Shown: positions 6,451-15,649, numbered from the stretch's first letter. The stretch is 64,000 nucleotides of DNA from Brevibacillus brevis (GCF_031583145.1 NZ_CP134050.1:4453501-4517500); one strand, 5' to 3'. Translations and numbers: made by a program. The notes: a model not told the origin generated them from the sequence alone.

Positions 6451-8994
6451 TCAGCCGTTGGTGTCGCCTCGTTGCGAGTTCTGGTCACCTTGATCCGGTG
6501 GAGGAGGCAGCTCGATCCCTTGCGAAGGCTGGTTGGTCTCGTCTCCGCCCGGATTCACGATATCCGGCGGCGGCGCTTGGGAATCGCCCGGGTTTTGGGA
6601 ATTTCCCGTATTTCCCGGTGACTGGCCATTCCATGGACCCTGGCCGTCGCCTCCTGTGTTTCCTCCGTCAGAAGGCTGCTGGCCGCTGGCCCCGTTGCCA
6701 TTGCCATTGTCTGGCGGCAGGTTTCCGTCGGTGCCCATGTCTCCTTCTTCCCCGGAATTCAACACATTTTCCAGCTGTTTCGTGCTGATGCCTACTTCCT
6801 TGGAAGGAGTTTCTTCTTCACCTGTAGCGTTTCGCGGAACGACCACGTACTTGTACTGCGTCGGCGAATCCAGTTCGTCTACATAATACGTATCTTTCAA
6901 ACCTTCAGCGATCTTCTCGCGCTCCCCGTTTGGACGGATGCGATATACATCGTACGTGTAGTCCGGCGAACCGCCGATCCAGCTCAGGACGACCTTCAGC
7001 TTGTTCTTGTCGATCGTCATATCCGCCGCCAGTTCAATTTTCGACTCCTGCTCCTGTGGCTCCTCTTTAACTTCCTCAAAGCCTCCCGGCGGAACAAAGT
7101 CGCTGGCTTCCACGCCTTTCAGACCTTCCGCCAATACCTTCGAGAACATCTGGGCGGTCAAGCTGCTGCCCTGGCGCATCAAGTGCTGTTTGTCCTCCGG
7201 GTCGAAGCCCATCCAGACAGCGCCGACGTATTCCGGCGTGTACCCGACGAACCAGGCGTCCTTGTTGACGTCGCTGCCGCCCGCGATCGATTGGGTCGTC
7301 CCGGTTTTCCCGGCTACATGGCGGCCGGAAATGCGGGCTGCCTTCCCTGTCCCTTCCTGGACGGCGCGCTCGAGCATGGTGTGGACTTTCCAGGCGGACT
7401 CCGGCTTCAGGACGTTGGTCTGCTTCTCTTCGTACACGCGCTCGATGCCCACGTTTTTGTTCGTCATCTTGGAGATCGCATGGGCTTCCGACATGACCCC
7501 GCCGTTGGCGAACGCTGTATAGGCCTGCGCCATTTTCAGCGGCGACGTCCCTTTGGACAGCCCCCCCAGCGCGATGGCCAGGTTGCGGTCCTCCGGAGCC
7601 AGCTCGATGCCGAATTTGTTCAAGTAGTCGATCCCGTTTTTCACGCCGATCTCGTTCAGTAGCCAAACGGCCGGAACGTTGAGGGATTCGATCAAGGCCC
7701 GGTTCATGCTCACGTTCTCGCTGTACTTGTTGTTGTAGTTGCGCGGCTCGTAGCCGTTGAAGCTCTGCCGCTTGTTGCTCAGGGACGAGTTGGGTCCCCA
7801 CTTATCGCTGTCAATGTCGATGGCGGGCGCGTACACAGCCAGCGGCTTGAACGACGAGCCCGGCTGACGCTTCATGTCGGTCGCGTAGTTAAAGCCCTTC
7901 GCGGCATAGTTGCGGCCGCCCATCATCCCGGCGACCCCGCCGTTTTTGGCGTCGACGACGATCATCGCCGATTCTACCCCGCGCTTTGCTCCGTCTTTGG
8001 GGAAGTTTTTCGCGTTGGCATATTGGTCGAGCATCGCGTCCTGGATCTTCTGATCGAAGGTGGTGTAGACCTCCCATCCTCCGCTGTACAGCTCTTCCTC
8101 GGTCACGCCGTAGCGCGCGTCGGCTTCCTTGAGCATGTAGTCGAAGAACGCCCGGTAGCCTTTTTTCAGGCTTGCGCCCTCCACCTCGTTCGGCTCTGTC
8201 GGCAGCGGTTCTGCCTGCGCTTCGTTTTTCTGCGCCTCGGTAATAATGCCTTGCTCATACATCAGCCGGATGACGGTATCGCGGCGCAGCTTCGCCTGCT
8301 CCGGATTGTTGAACGGCGAGTAGGTCGTCGGCGCCTTGGGAATCGCGGCCAGCATGGCGGCTTGGGCAATGGTGAACTTCTCGTCGGAGACGCCGTGCCC
8401 GAAGTAATAGTTGGCCGCGTCCTCCACGCCGAACTCCCCTTCGCCCAGGTACACCCGGTTCAGGTACATTTCGAGGATCTGGTCCTTGGAGTACCTGCAC
8501 TCCAGGCCGATCGCGATACTCATTTCCTTTGTCTTCCGCCAAAACGTTTGATCCAGGGTGAGGAATACGTTTCTCGCTAACTGTTGGGTGATCGTACTTC
8601 CGCCCTCCGCCAGCGACCCCTTGCGGATGTCGTTGAGGATGGCGCCGCCGATCCGGATCATATCCACGCCTTTATGCTCGAAAAAGCGTTTGTCCTCGAC
8701 GGCGAGGAAAGCATTCACGAGCACCTTCGGCATTTCGGTGATCGGCTTGTATTCACGGTTTTTCTGACGAATCAGGCTCGTCATTTCTTTCCCGTTTTTG
8801 TCGTATATGACGGTTGGCTCTGCTTTCAGATCCTTCAGTTTTTGCTCATTTTCCGCAATCATCCGATCCCCAGCGTACAACAGGGCAAAATAGCCTCCGA
8901 TGACACTCAGGACCAGGAAGATCGCAAACGATACGGCAATCATCAGCAAGCTGCTTTTCTTCTTCCTGACTTTCTTCTTGGCCTTTGTTGCCAT
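6451..8994 (-). CDS. Class A penicillin-binding protein (PBP1A family)
   Basis: Bifunctional peptidoglycan synthase, 847 residues, anchored by one membrane segment at about 15-40. The GT51 glycosyltransferase domain (about 65-250) has the catalytic AVEDKRFFEHKG (Glu100) and GGSTITQQLARN. The transpeptidase domain (about 320-620) has SSFK (Ser380-Lys383), SLN (437-439) and KTGTT (563-567). A fibronectin type III-like domain follows at about 660-738. The last 95 residues are a low-complexity Gly/Asn/Pro/Gln tail. The start has good spacing from a TGGCAACAATGG context and gives the usual basic N-terminus. All catalytic residues are intact. Confidence 0.95.
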   Translation of the reverse strand: MATKAKKKVRKKKSSLLMIAVSFAIFLVLSVIGGYFALLYAGDRMIAENEQKLKDLKAEPTVIYDKNGKEMTSLIRQKNREYKPITEMPKVLVNAFLAVEDKRFFEHKGVDMIRIGGAILNDIRKGSLAEGGSTITQQLARNVFLTLDQTFWRKTKEMSIAIGLECRYSKDQILEMYLNRVYLGEGEFGVEDAANYYFGHGVSDEKFTIAQAAMLAAIPKAPTTYSPFNNPEQAKLRRDTVIRLMYEQGIITEAQKNEAQAEPLPTEPNEVEGASLKKGYRAFFDYMLKEADARYGVTEEELYSGGWEVYTTFDQKIQDAMLDQYANAKNFPKDGAKRGVESAMIVVDAKNGGVAGMMGGRNYAAKGFNYATDMKRQPGSSFKPLAVYAPAIDIDSDKWGPNSSLSNKRQSFNGYEPRNYNNKYSENVSMNRALIESLNVPAVWLLNEIGVKNGIDYLNKFGIELAPEDRNLAIALGGLSKGTSPLKMAQAYTAFANGGVMSEAHAISKMTNKNVGIERVYEEKQTNVLKPESAWKVHTMLERAVQEGTGKAARISGRHVAGKTGTTQSIAGGSDVNKDAWFVGYTPEYVGAVWMGFDPEDKQHLMRQGSSLTAQMFSKVLAEGLKGVEASDFVPPGGFEEVKEEPQEQESKIELAADMTIDKNKLKVVLSWIGGSPDYTYDVYRIRPNGEREKIAEGLKDTYYVDELDSPTQYKYVVVPRNATGEEETPSKEVGISTKQLENVLNSGEEGDMGTDGNLPPDNGNGNGASGQQPSDGGNTGGDGQGPWNGQSPGNTGNSQNPGDSQAPPPDIVNPGGDETNQPSQGIELPPPPDQGDQNSQRGDTNG

Positions 8995-9187
8995 TGTTTA
9001 CCTCCTGGTTTTCTCTCTCCCCCACATCATATAGACGGATACATTCGCAAAAAGTTTCTGGCTCCTGGTACGTGTCTATCATTCCACACTCGTCCTGGTT
9101 TGTCTAGAAAACCTGGAGTTCTTCCCCCGGCTGCCAATGGTTCCTATAGTACCATCGTTTCGCCCGTTTGTGGCTTCATAGTACTGG

Positions 9188-9222
9188 AAAAAAGCCTATC
9201 GCCGCGACCGGGCGATAGGCTT
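9188..9222 (-). terminator. Terminator after transketolase
   Basis: A perfect 12-base stem (AAGCCTATCGCC / GGCGATAGGCTT) with a T run on the minus strand, 20 bases after the tkt stop codon. Confidence 0.88.
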
Positions 9223-9241
9223 CTTCTTATACCATTGGCTT

Positions 9242-11248
9242 TTACTTCAGCAGCTTTTCCGCTTCAGCCACGACGTTTTCTACCGTAAAGCCGTATTCCT
9301 TCATGATGCGCTCTCCAGGTGCCGATGCGCCAAACTGATTGATGGCGAGCACTTTGCCGCCGTCTCCCGCATAGCGCTCCCAGCCCATTGGCGAAGCCAT
9401 TTCCACTGCCAGGCGAGCTTTGACTGCCGGAGGAATCACGGAATCGCGATACTCCTGGGACTGGCGCTCGAACAGGTTCCAGCTCGGCATGGACACCACG
9501 CGCGCTTCGATGCCGCGGGACAGCAGCTGTTCACGCGCTTGCATGACCAGCGACACTTCGGAACCGGTCGCAATCAGGATGAGCTGCGGCTTGCCGCTTG
9601 GAGCATCTGCGAGCACGTACGCGCCTTTGGTCACGCCCTCTGCCGCTTTCTCGATGGTTTCCGGCAGAACAGGCAGGTTTTGGCGGGTCAGTACGAGTAC
9701 GACCGGCTCGTCCGTACGGGACACAGCGTATTTCCAAGCCTCGTTGGTCTCCACCGCATCGGCCGGACGCAAAATGGTCAGGCCCGGCATGGCCCGCAGA
9801 GAAGCCAGCTGTTCGATCGGCTCATGGGTCGGTCCGTCTTCCCCTACCGCGATCGAGTCATGCGTGAAGACGTACACGACCGGCTGCTTCATCAGAGCAG
9901 AGAGGCGGATCGCAGGACGGACGTAATCGGAGAACACGAAGAACGTGCCGCCGTACACTTTTACGCCGCCGTGCAGCGCCATCCCGTTCAGCGCCGCTCC
10001 CATGGCGAACTCGCGGACACCAAACCAGATGTTGCGTCCATCGTAGCTGCCAGGCAGGAAGTTCCCCGCTTCTTTGATGACCGTGTTGTTGGAGTGTGCG
10101 AGGTCGGCGGAACCGCCCAGGAAGAACGGCACAGCGCCAGCCAGAGCGTTGATCGCGTTTCCGGACGCCACGCGCGTAGCCAGCTTCGCACCGGCTTCGT
10201 ACGTAGGCATGCTCTTGTCCCAAGCGCTCGGCAGCTTCCCTTCTGCTGCCGTCTGGAACTGCTCCGCCAGCTCCGGATATGCTTTCGCGTAAGCGGCGAA
10301 TTGGTCGCTCCACGCCGCTTCCGCCTTTTCCCCTTGCTCAGCGAGCTTCGCATACAGCTCGGCTACTTCCTGCGGCACGTGGAACTCGTTCTCATGCGTC
10401 CAGGAGTAGTTTTGCTTGGTCAGCTTCACTTCATCTTTGCCCAGCGGAGCGCCATGGGACGCGCTGGAGCCGCCTTTGTTCGGGCTGCCGTACCCGATGA
10501 CGGTTTTCACCTCGATCAAGGTCGGGCGATCCAGGTCTTGCTTTGCCTCTGCAATCGCCTTTTCGATCGCAGCCAAATCATTGCCGTCTTCCACACGCAG
10601 ATATTGCCAGCCGTACGCTTGGTAGCGCTGAGCCACGTTTTCCGAGAACGAGCGGGACAGCTCGCCGTCAAGGGAGATGTCATTGGAATCGTACAGCACG
10701 ATCATTTTCCCCAGCTTGAGGTGCGCAGCAAGCGAAGAAGCCTCGCTCGAGACACCCTCCATGAGGTCCCCGTCGCCGCAGATCACGTAGGTGTAGTGGT
10801 TCACGATGTCGAAGCTGTCGCGGTTGTATACGGCTGCCATGTGCTTTTCCGCCATCGCCATCCCTACTGCCATCGCGATCCCTTGTCCCAGCGGACCTGT
10901 CGTCGCATCGACGCCGGCAGTGTGTCCGTACTCCGGATGGCCCGGCGTCTTGCTGCCCCACTGGCGGAAATTATGTAGGTCTTCCAGTGAAACATCGTAT
11001 TTCATCAAATGCAACATCGAGTATAATAGCATAGAGCCATGTCCCGCCGAGAGCACGAAACGGTCGCGGTCGATCCATTTCGGATTCTGCGGATTTACTT
11101 TCATGAAGCGGCTCCACAGGACATGCGCCATCGGAGCTGCGCCCATCGGCATTCCCGGGTGGCCGGAATTTGCCTTTTCAATCGCATCAATAGCCAGGGT
11201 GCGGATGGTATTGATGGACAGTTGATCGACAGACGTAAACTGAGTCAT
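9242..11248 (-). CDS. tkt: Transketolase
   Basis: Thiamine diphosphate-dependent enzyme of the non-oxidative pentose phosphate pathway, transferring two-carbon ketol units between sugar phosphates. At 668 residues it is full length. The N-terminal ThDP part has [12 protein letters not shown] (about 29-40) and the metal-binding GDGDLMEG (about 155-162). The middle domain contains the cofactor-activating Glu region ([14 protein letters not shown]) and [16 protein letters not shown]. The C-terminal domain closes the protein. The ATG follows AGGAGG with ten bases spacing. It is a monocistronic unit with its own extended -10 promoter and terminator. Confidence 0.97.
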   Translation of the reverse strand: MTQFTSVDQLSINTIRTLAIDAIEKANSGHPGMPMGAAPMAHVLWSRFMKVNPQNPKWIDRDRFVLSAGHGSMLLYSMLHLMKYDVSLEDLHNFRQWGSKTPGHPEYGHTAGVDATTGPLGQGIAMAVGMAMAEKHMAAVYNRDSFDIVNHYTYVICGDGDLMEGVSSEASSLAAHLKLGKMIVLYDSNDISLDGELSRSFSENVAQRYQAYGWQYLRVEDGNDLAAIEKAIAEAKQDLDRPTLIEVKTVIGYGSPNKGGSSASHGAPLGKDEVKLTKQNYSWTHENEFHVPQEVAELYAKLAEQGEKAEAAWSDQFAAYAKAYPELAEQFQTAAEGKLPSAWDKSMPTYEAGAKLATRVASGNAINALAGAVPFFLGGSADLAHSNNTVIKEAGNFLPGSYDGRNIWFGVREFAMGAALNGMALHGGVKVYGGTFFVFSDYVRPAIRLSALMKQPVVYVFTHDSIAVGEDGPTHEPIEQLASLRAMPGLTILRPADAVETNEAWKYAVSRTDEPVVLVLTRQNLPVLPETIEKAAEGVTKGAYVLADAPSGKPQLILIATGSEVSLVMQAREQLLSRGIEARVVSMPSWNLFERQSQEYRDSVIPPAVKARLAVEMASPMGWERYAGDGGKVLAINQFGASAPGERIMKEYGFTVENVVAEAEKLLK

Positions 11249-11322
11249 CTCGAAATATCCTCCTTGCTTTTCTGGAAAACGTTGTGGTCTGCTTGTCAGA
11301 ACGAGTGTAAAACATCCAGCCC

Positions 11323-11331
11323 ATTATAGCA
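11323..11331 (-). promoter_or_regulatory. Extended -10 promoter for tkt
   Basis: TGCTATAAT on the minus strand, about 75 bases upstream of the tkt start. No convincing -35 is seen, as is common with an extended -10. Confidence 0.55.
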
Positions 11332-11381
11332 TAGTTCCCCCGGACAATCATGTCTGCTCTTGAATTTAGGAGGTACCTTTC

Positions 11382-11537
11382 ATGTCATCTACCATGTACT
11401 TGATTATCGGAATTGTCTTGGCTTTAGCCGGATTCGGAATGTTGTTCGCGGCGATGGCGAGCTCGCCTGTGCTGAAAAAAAATCGGGAAAAGCTGCGCAA
11501 GAAAGCCGCCGAACACCATCATCCCGAAGAAGGATGA
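11382..11537 (+). CDS. Small single-pass membrane protein, 51 residues
   Basis: One N-terminal hydrophobic segment (about residues 5-27: MYLIIGIVLALAGFGMLF...) followed by a basic tail ending in HHHPEEG. AGGAGG lies eight bases before the ATG. The gene is divergent from tkt, and its terminator has been split by the IS element downstream. The family is unknown; it resembles the short membrane proteins that are common and mostly uncharacterised in Bacillales. Confidence 0.7.
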   Translation: MSSTMYLIIGIVLALAGFGMLFAAMASSPVLKKNREKLRKKAAEHHHPEEG

Positions 11538-11592
11538 CACACAAGGAGGATCCGCAGTTTTGGCTTCGGGTGACGGAGCCATACCCGCAAAT

Positions 11593-11613
11593 AAAAAAAG
11601 CCCTTTCGCTTTC
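11593..11613. other. Left half of an IS-split terminator
   Basis: AAAAAAAGCCCTTTCGCTTT followed by the target site copy TTC. It pairs with AAAGCTGAAGGGCT at 12894-12907 (12 of 14 positions). Removing the IS and one TTC copy restores a hairpin with an eight-base loop that could end transcription from both sides. Confidence 0.7.
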
Positions 11614-11657
11614 TGGTCAAGACCCCATTTAGTGGACAGTAAGAAAAAACCCGACCG

Positions 11658-12542
11658 TTAGACCGACAGCTGACGTCTGAATTCAACAGGCGTCAGCCTT
11701 TTTAATTTTCGTTGTGGTCGACTTTGGTTGTAGAATTGAATATATTCCTCAATTCGCCTTTGTGCCTCATCCACACTTCGGATATCATAAGGGTAGAGCC
11801 CTTCCGTTTTGAGATGCGAGAAGAAGCTCTCCATCGAGGCATTATCATAACAGTTGCCTCTCCGAGACATGCTGATTTGGGCGCCAACCTTCGGCAACAT
11901 GTCGTGGTAAGCGTAGGACGTGTACTGGAATCCCTGATCGCTGTGAACGATCAGTCCAGTCACGTCTTTCGTCTTTTTAAAGGCTTTCTCAAAGGTCCGT
12001 AGGACCAACTGATTGTCGTTGCGAACTCCAATGTGGTAAGCCACAATCTCATTATTAAACAAATCCTTAATAGCAGACAGGTAGAGCCACGTATCCGCGA
12101 CACGATACTGTGTGACATCGGTTACCCATTTTCGATTAGGTGCATCCGCTTTGAAATTCCGCTGCATCACATTCTCAGCGACTCGTCCACCTTCGGTTGA
12201 AGCATAGTGACCTCGATATTTGCGGCGTATTCGAGAACGGAGCTTCATTTCTTGCATCAGACGTAGTACCTTCTTATGGTTGACCCATACCCCGTGATCT
12301 CGTAAGAGAAACAGCTGGGTTTGTCGATACCCATATTTACCATCATACTTCTTATAAACTACTTTGATGAGGTCTTTCACGGGCTTGTCCCGGTCCGCTT
12401 GTTGCCGTTTCAAGTATGCATAGTATCCACTTCTTGAGACTCCAAACAGGTTGCAAAGTTCACTAGTCGTATACTCACCAGCTACTTGCTTGATCGCCTC
12501 ATACTTATGGGCTGCACCTCCCGCATCCAGATTTTCAAACAC
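11658..12542 (-). CDS. IS3-family transposase, OrfB part (DDE integrase)
   Basis: Catalytic half of the transposase, made as an OrfAB fusion by -1 frameshifting. It starts with a HTH_21-like stretch (YTTSELCNLFGVSRSGYYAY). An rve integrase core follows with the three acidic residues in WVTDVT, VHSDQGFQYTS and NCYDNASMESFF, the last giving the catalytic Glu. The spacing between the second Asp and the Glu is about 35 residues, as in DD(35)E enzymes. The C-terminus (YNQSRPQRKLKRLTPVEF) is typical of IS3 proteins. No disruption is seen. The nominal start lies inside orfA and is probably not used independently. Confidence 0.93.
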   Translation of the reverse strand: MFENLDAGGAAHKYEAIKQVAGEYTTSELCNLFGVSRSGYYAYLKRQQADRDKPVKDLIKVVYKKYDGKYGYRQTQLFLLRDHGVWVNHKKVLRLMQEMKLRSRIRRKYRGHYASTEGGRVAENVMQRNFKADAPNRKWVTDVTQYRVADTWLYLSAIKDLFNNEIVAYHIGVRNDNQLVLRTFEKAFKKTKDVTGLIVHSDQGFQYTSYAYHDMLPKVGAQISMSRRGNCYDNASMESFFSHLKTEGLYPYDIRSVDEAQRRIEEYIQFYNQSRPQRKLKRLTPVEFRRQLSV

Positions 12543-12808
12543 TTTTTTAGCATCGAGTTCTCTCGTTTTAGCTTTTTAACATATCGATCTTGGTCAACAT
12601 ATTCTTCACGTCTACCTCGTTGATCCATCAACCCAAATTCGCCTAACTGTTTATATTTTTTCATCCATACTTTAAGCCGGTGGCGGTCCGGAATCCCCAG
12701 ATGCTCCATGATTCGACGGTATGTCCATCCTTCTTCGATATGCAGTCGTATGGCTTCCACCTTTAATTCGTGAGAATAACTTCTAAACGTTTGCCCCTTT
12801 TTCACCAT
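12482..12808 (-). CDS. IS3-family transposase, OrfA (helix-turn-helix)
   Basis: A 108-residue DNA-binding subunit with a HTH_Tnp_1-like N-terminus (SHELKVEAIRLHIEEGWTYRRI) and a leucine-zipper-like helix near the C-terminus (VKKLKRENSMLKKCLKI), as in IS150 and IS3 OrfA. It overlaps orfB by 61 bases. The A6G slippery site lies in this overlap, so ribosomes can shift to make the full OrfAB transposase. Confidence 0.92.
   Translation of the reverse strand: MVKKGQTFRSYSHELKVEAIRLHIEEGWTYRRIMEHLGIPDRHRLKVWMKKYKQLGEFGLMDQRGRREEYVDQDRYVKKLKRENSMLKKCLKIWMREVQPISMRRSSK
12542..12548 (-). other. Programmed -1 frameshift site A6G
   Basis: AAAAAAG on the minus strand, read as CTA-AAA-AAG in the orfA frame. 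Slipping back one base continues into orfB (VFENLDAGG...). A6G is the classic slippery sequence of IS3-family elements. Confidence 0.8.
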
Positions 12809-12884
12809 AAAAAATGCACCCCTTAAATTTCATCGGATTTACCAGGGGTTTAATCCAATGTCCATTCTAAGGGGTGCACTTCAT

Positions 12885-13523
12885 TCACCGTCCAAAGCTG
12901 AAGGGCTTTTCTCTATTTTTCGTTCGTTCTTCCATTCCTGCTCCCTCCCGTCCCAAGCGATTGGCCATTCCCCATCGCAAAAGCCGCCGGAAGATGATAT
13001 ACGTCAATCCGATGATGAACAGCCCCCCGCAGGTAATCTTGCCGTATGTGTATACGCCCGCTTCCAGCCACTCCAGCTTGTCGGAGAACCAGTATCCCGC
13101 CATGAAATAATGGAGCGTCCAGATCAGGCTGCTCGGCAAGACGGCCAACAAGCATTGGCCAAACGAGAAGCGCGATAGTCCTGCCCAGAAAGGGACCAAT
13201 TGGCGGGCGACGGGAATAAAGAGGCTCAGGCTGATGATCCAGCCAAGCAAGGCGGAGCGCTCGCGCTTCTTACCGGGCGCCTCCCCGTCGCTTTGTCCGA
13301 ACCTGGCCATGAGCGGGCCGGCGACGATTGTTCCTGCCCCATAGCAAGCCAGTGTCACCAATACCACTGCCGCGTACACGGCCGCAAAGGCGAGCCCTGC
13401 TCGTGAGCCGGCAGAGGCTGCCTGCGCCCCTGCGTTCATGACGATAAGTTCATCGGGGACGAGCCCCCCTAGCATTTCTTTCCCACGCAAGACAATTAAC
13501 GCGAAATAGCCTGCTTGCTCCAC
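12885..13523 (-). CDS. DedA/VTT-domain membrane protein
   Basis: A 212-residue polytopic membrane protein of the SNARE-associated/DedA superfamily, whose members act as lipid or polyprenyl-phosphate flippases or as envelope homeostasis factors. Features include the early VPDELIVMNAGAQ segment and the characteristic re-entrant region ending in FIPVARQLVPFWAGLSRFSFGQC (FhxxhRxhxxxxAG type). Four or five membrane segments follow. The GTG start has GGGAGGG seven bases upstream. The last codons lie inside the right stem of the IS-split terminator, and the TGA stop uses bases of the target duplication, so the protein is not shortened. Confidence 0.75.
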   Translation of the reverse strand: MEQAGYFALIVLRGKEMLGGLVPDELIVMNAGAQAASAGSRAGLAFAAVYAAVVLVTLACYGAGTIVAGPLMARFGQSDGEAPGKKRERSALLGWIISLSLFIPVARQLVPFWAGLSRFSFGQCLLAVLPSSLIWTLHYFMAGYWFSDKLEWLEAGVYTYGKITCGGLFIIGLTYIIFRRLLRWGMANRLGREGAGMEERTKNREKPFSFGR

Positions 13524-13625
13524 GATCGATCCCTCCCGGCTTCCTGCTCTCTATGCTATCTTGGAAACCTTTCAAAAAAGGAGAGAATCGTTTAAGAATT
13601 GTTAAAGGATTTCTGAAGAATTCCG

Positions 13626-13656
13626 AAAAAAACGTGCTTGTCATCAGACAAGCACG
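13626..13656 (-). terminator. Terminator after yqgQ
   Basis: Perfect ten-base stem CGTGCTTGTC / GACAAGCACG with a four-base loop and a T7 run on the minus strand. Confidence 0.88.
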
Positions 13657-13664
13657 CCGCCTTC

Positions 13665-13868
13665 TCATCTATCTTCTGCTTTCCGTCTGCTGCGTACCGC
13701 AGACATCGCCTCCAGAAACTCATCCCTGTCGATGACATTCAATTCGTACAGCTCCCGAATCTCATCCTCGATCAAGAGCAGGTCCCCTACAGGGTCACCC
13801 GTGTAAATGAACAGACCAAAGCGCTGAAGAAACGCCTTCAAATCGAAATCACTCGGGCGAGAATTCAA
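13665..13868 (-). CDS. yqgQ: YqgQ family protein (DUF910)
   Basis: A 67-residue cytoplasmic protein with the DUF910 pattern: FLQRFGLFIYTGDPVGDLLLIEDEIRELYELNVIDRDEF. In Bacillus subtilis YqgQ is a small three-helix protein of unknown function encoded near glcK. The TTG start overlaps the previous stop codon (TTGA), with GGAGG upstream, indicating translational coupling with the 13865-14263 gene. It is followed at once by a strong terminator. Confidence 0.75.
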   Translation of the reverse strand: MNSRPSDFDLKAFLQRFGLFIYTGDPVGDLLLIEDEIRELYELNVIDRDEFLEAMSAVRSRRKAEDR

Positions 13869-14263
13869 TGTACTCCCTCCAGATCGATTTCCATCCTCGC
13901 GAGGACGGCATCGTAGTCAAACTCGACAGCAAAGCCGGTAATAACGATGATCTTCGCGTTCGGATACGCTTCTTGCCACGCCTCCTCTTCTTCCGGTTTC
14001 AGACCGACGATGTACAGCGGATCCCGGGACAGCTGCGGATGCGCCAGGACGAGCTGCAAAAACTCCCGGCACCGCGCCTGTTCCTCTGCGGCATTCAGCA
14101 CCAGCACAGCCCGTGTCACCTCGCCTGACTGTCTCCTTTCGGCCAGCATCTCGAACGTTTTCACAGTCGGCACCAGAGCGTTTACCTCGGGAAAACGGTC
14201 GAGAACCTCATCCAGCCAGTCGTCTTCTTGCCAGGCCAGGTAGTATAGCATTGCAGTAGACAT
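13865..14263 (-). CDS. Hypothetical protein, 132 residues
   Basis: A soluble acidic alpha/beta protein. The pattern of hydrophobic strands (VTRAVLVLN, LYIVGL, AKIIVITGF) alternating with helices vaguely resembles a receiver or Rossmann-like fold, but no phospho-acceptor Asp or nucleotide-binding motif is present. It is translated together with yqgQ through a TTGA overlap and has its own extended -10 promoter at about 14327-14335. Family not recognised. Confidence 0.7.
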   Translation of the reverse strand: MSTAMLYYLAWQEDDWLDEVLDRFPEVNALVPTVKTFEMLAERRQSGEVTRAVLVLNAAEEQARCREFLQLVLAHPQLSRDPLYIVGLKPEEEEAWQEAYPNAKIIVITGFAVEFDYDAVLARMEIDLEGVH

Positions 14264-14326
14264 GTTGCTTCACACCTCATGGATATATACTTGACAACCT
14301 TGCGAACCATTCTTCTTTCTTTCCCT

Positions 14327-14335
14327 ATTATAGCA
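14327..14335 (-). promoter_or_regulatory. Extended -10 promoter for the 14263-yqgQ operon
   Basis: TGCTATAAT on the minus strand, 64 bases ahead of the start codon. The nine bases are identical to the tkt promoter core at 11323-11331. No clear -35. Confidence 0.5.
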
Positions 14336-14366
14336 TGCCTGTGCACTGACTGCGCGTTTCACTTGC

Positions 14367-14395
14367 TTGACTTCGCCCGAACCATCACGTAAGGT
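14367..14395 (+). promoter_or_regulatory. Candidate promoter for the MFS gene
   Basis: TTGACT, 17 bases, TAAGGT, about 57 bases upstream of the GTG. The -10 is weak. Confidence 0.35.
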
Positions 14396-14451
14396 GAAAA
14401 AAGCAAGGCAAGTTCTACCAAAATGATCCTGTGTGAAAAGAGGTTTTTTCC

Positions 14452-15621
14452 GTGAATAAGAAGCACCTGGCCCTCTTGTTCCTGATTGCTTTTCTCACCA
14501 TGTTGGGCTTTGGCATCATTATCCCGATCCTGCCTTACTTCGCAGAAAAGCTGGGGGCATCCTCCCTCCAAATCGGCGTCCTGTTCGCCAGCTACAATAT
14601 CATGCAGTTGGTCTTCGCTCCCATCTGGGGCGCTGTCTCGGACCGGATCGGGCGCAAACCGCTTGTAGCATTTGGTCTCTTCGGCTTTTCCATCACCTTT
14701 ATCCTGTTTGGATTGGCGGAGAGTTATACGGCCATGCTGTCCTACCGGATCCTCGGCGGAATCGTCTCGGCCGCTGCCATGCCGACGGTCACGGCCATGG
14801 TAGCTGATCTGTTTCCTTCTGAGGAGCGCGCCAAAGGCATGGGTGTCATCGGGGCCGGGATCGGGCTCAGCTTTGTCTTCGGTCCTGTCATCGGAGGCCT
14901 GCTCAGCGGATTCGGCTTCGCGGTTCCGTTTTTCGCGTCCGGCGGTGTGGCCTTGCTCACGTTTTTCGTGATCCTGTTCGCCCTGCCGGAAAGCCTGCCC
15001 AAGGAAAAACGGACCGGGAACGCAGCGCGGCCTGCTGGCAATCCGTTCGTGTCGCTGTTCGGCTCGCTCTCCCTGCTGTACGGCATCCTGTTTATCGTGT
15101 CGTTCGCCTTCTCGGGACTGGAGACGACATTTGCCCTGTTCATCAACGACCTGTACGGCTACACTTCCAAAGACCTGGGCTACATGTTCCTCGTCATGGG
15201 GATCATCGCGGCGATCGTCCAGGGCGGCTTGATCGGCAGACTGGTCAAAAAGCTGGGGGAAGCCGCCGTACTGACACTGGGGATGATCCTGTACGGCATC
15301 GGATTTTTCGCCATCCCGCTTTCGGGCAACTTCTGGGTGCTCGCCCTCATCCTCTCCCTGTTCGGGGCCGGTCAAGGGATGATCCGGGCGACTGCTACCG
15401 CCATGATTACCCAGCGGACGACGCAAGGCCAAGGCGTCACGACCGGGGCGGTCAGCTCGATGGACAGCCTCGGCCGCATCCTCGGACCCTTGGCAGGAGG
15501 CGCGGTGTACCAGTTCACTTACAGCGGCCCGTTCCTTTTGGGCGGCGTCCTGATGGTACTCATTCTGCTGTGGTTCCGCAGCAGCTACAAGCGGCTGCCG
15601 GAAGCGAGCTCGCAAGCGTGA
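14452..15621 (+). CDS. MFS multidrug efflux-type transporter
   Basis: A 389-residue, 12-segment major facilitator protein of the DHA1 drug:proton antiporter type (TetA/Bmr/NorA-like). Motif A is clear after segment 2 (GAVSDRIGRKPL, about 63-74), and the motif C-like GxGLSFVFGPVIGGLL lies in segment 5 (about 138-152). The GTG start is preceded by AGAGG. It is a single-gene unit between a divergent operon and a strong terminator. Drug export is the family role; the actual substrate is unknown and no adjacent regulator is present. Confidence 0.85.
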   Translation: MNKKHLALLFLIAFLTMLGFGIIIPILPYFAEKLGASSLQIGVLFASYNIMQLVFAPIWGAVSDRIGRKPLVAFGLFGFSITFILFGLAESYTAMLSYRILGGIVSAAAMPTVTAMVADLFPSEERAKGMGVIGAGIGLSFVFGPVIGGLLSGFGFAVPFFASGGVALLTFFVILFALPESLPKEKRTGNAARPAGNPFVSLFGSLSLLYGILFIVSFAFSGLETTFALFINDLYGYTSKDLGYMFLVMGIIAAIVQGGLIGRLVKKLGEAAVLTLGMILYGIGFFAIPLSGNFWVLALILSLFGAGQGMIRATATAMITQRTTQGQGVTTGAVSSMDSLGRILGPLAGGAVYQFTYSGPFLLGGVLMVLILLWFRSSYKRLPEASSQA

Positions 15622-15649
15622 GAATTGGTGAGACAGACAGTTAGGAAAG

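Larger units (their letters stand above)
11614..12883 (-). mobile_element. IS3-family insertion sequence, IS150-like, intact
   Basis: A 1270-base element with ends TGGTCAAGACCCC... and ...GGGGTGCACTTCA. Read inward, the two ends share TG, then ACCCC and TGGACA at identical offsets, so they are imperfect terminal inverted repeats of the TG...CA type. TTC flanks both sides (11611-11613 and 12884-12886), a three-base target duplication as expected for the IS150 group. It carries two overlapping frames, orfA and orfB, with an A6G slippery site and a complete DDE transposase domain. Both genes read on the minus strand. Clear ends, an intact reading frame and an intact target duplication suggest a recent, possibly still active insertion. 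Confidence 0.93.

Noticed and set aside
14359-15615. A 418-codon open frame opposite the MFS transporter gene
   Set aside because: Its translation is rich in Asp, Glu, Gln and Arg with no hydrophobic core, the usual antisense shadow of a GC-rich membrane protein gene.
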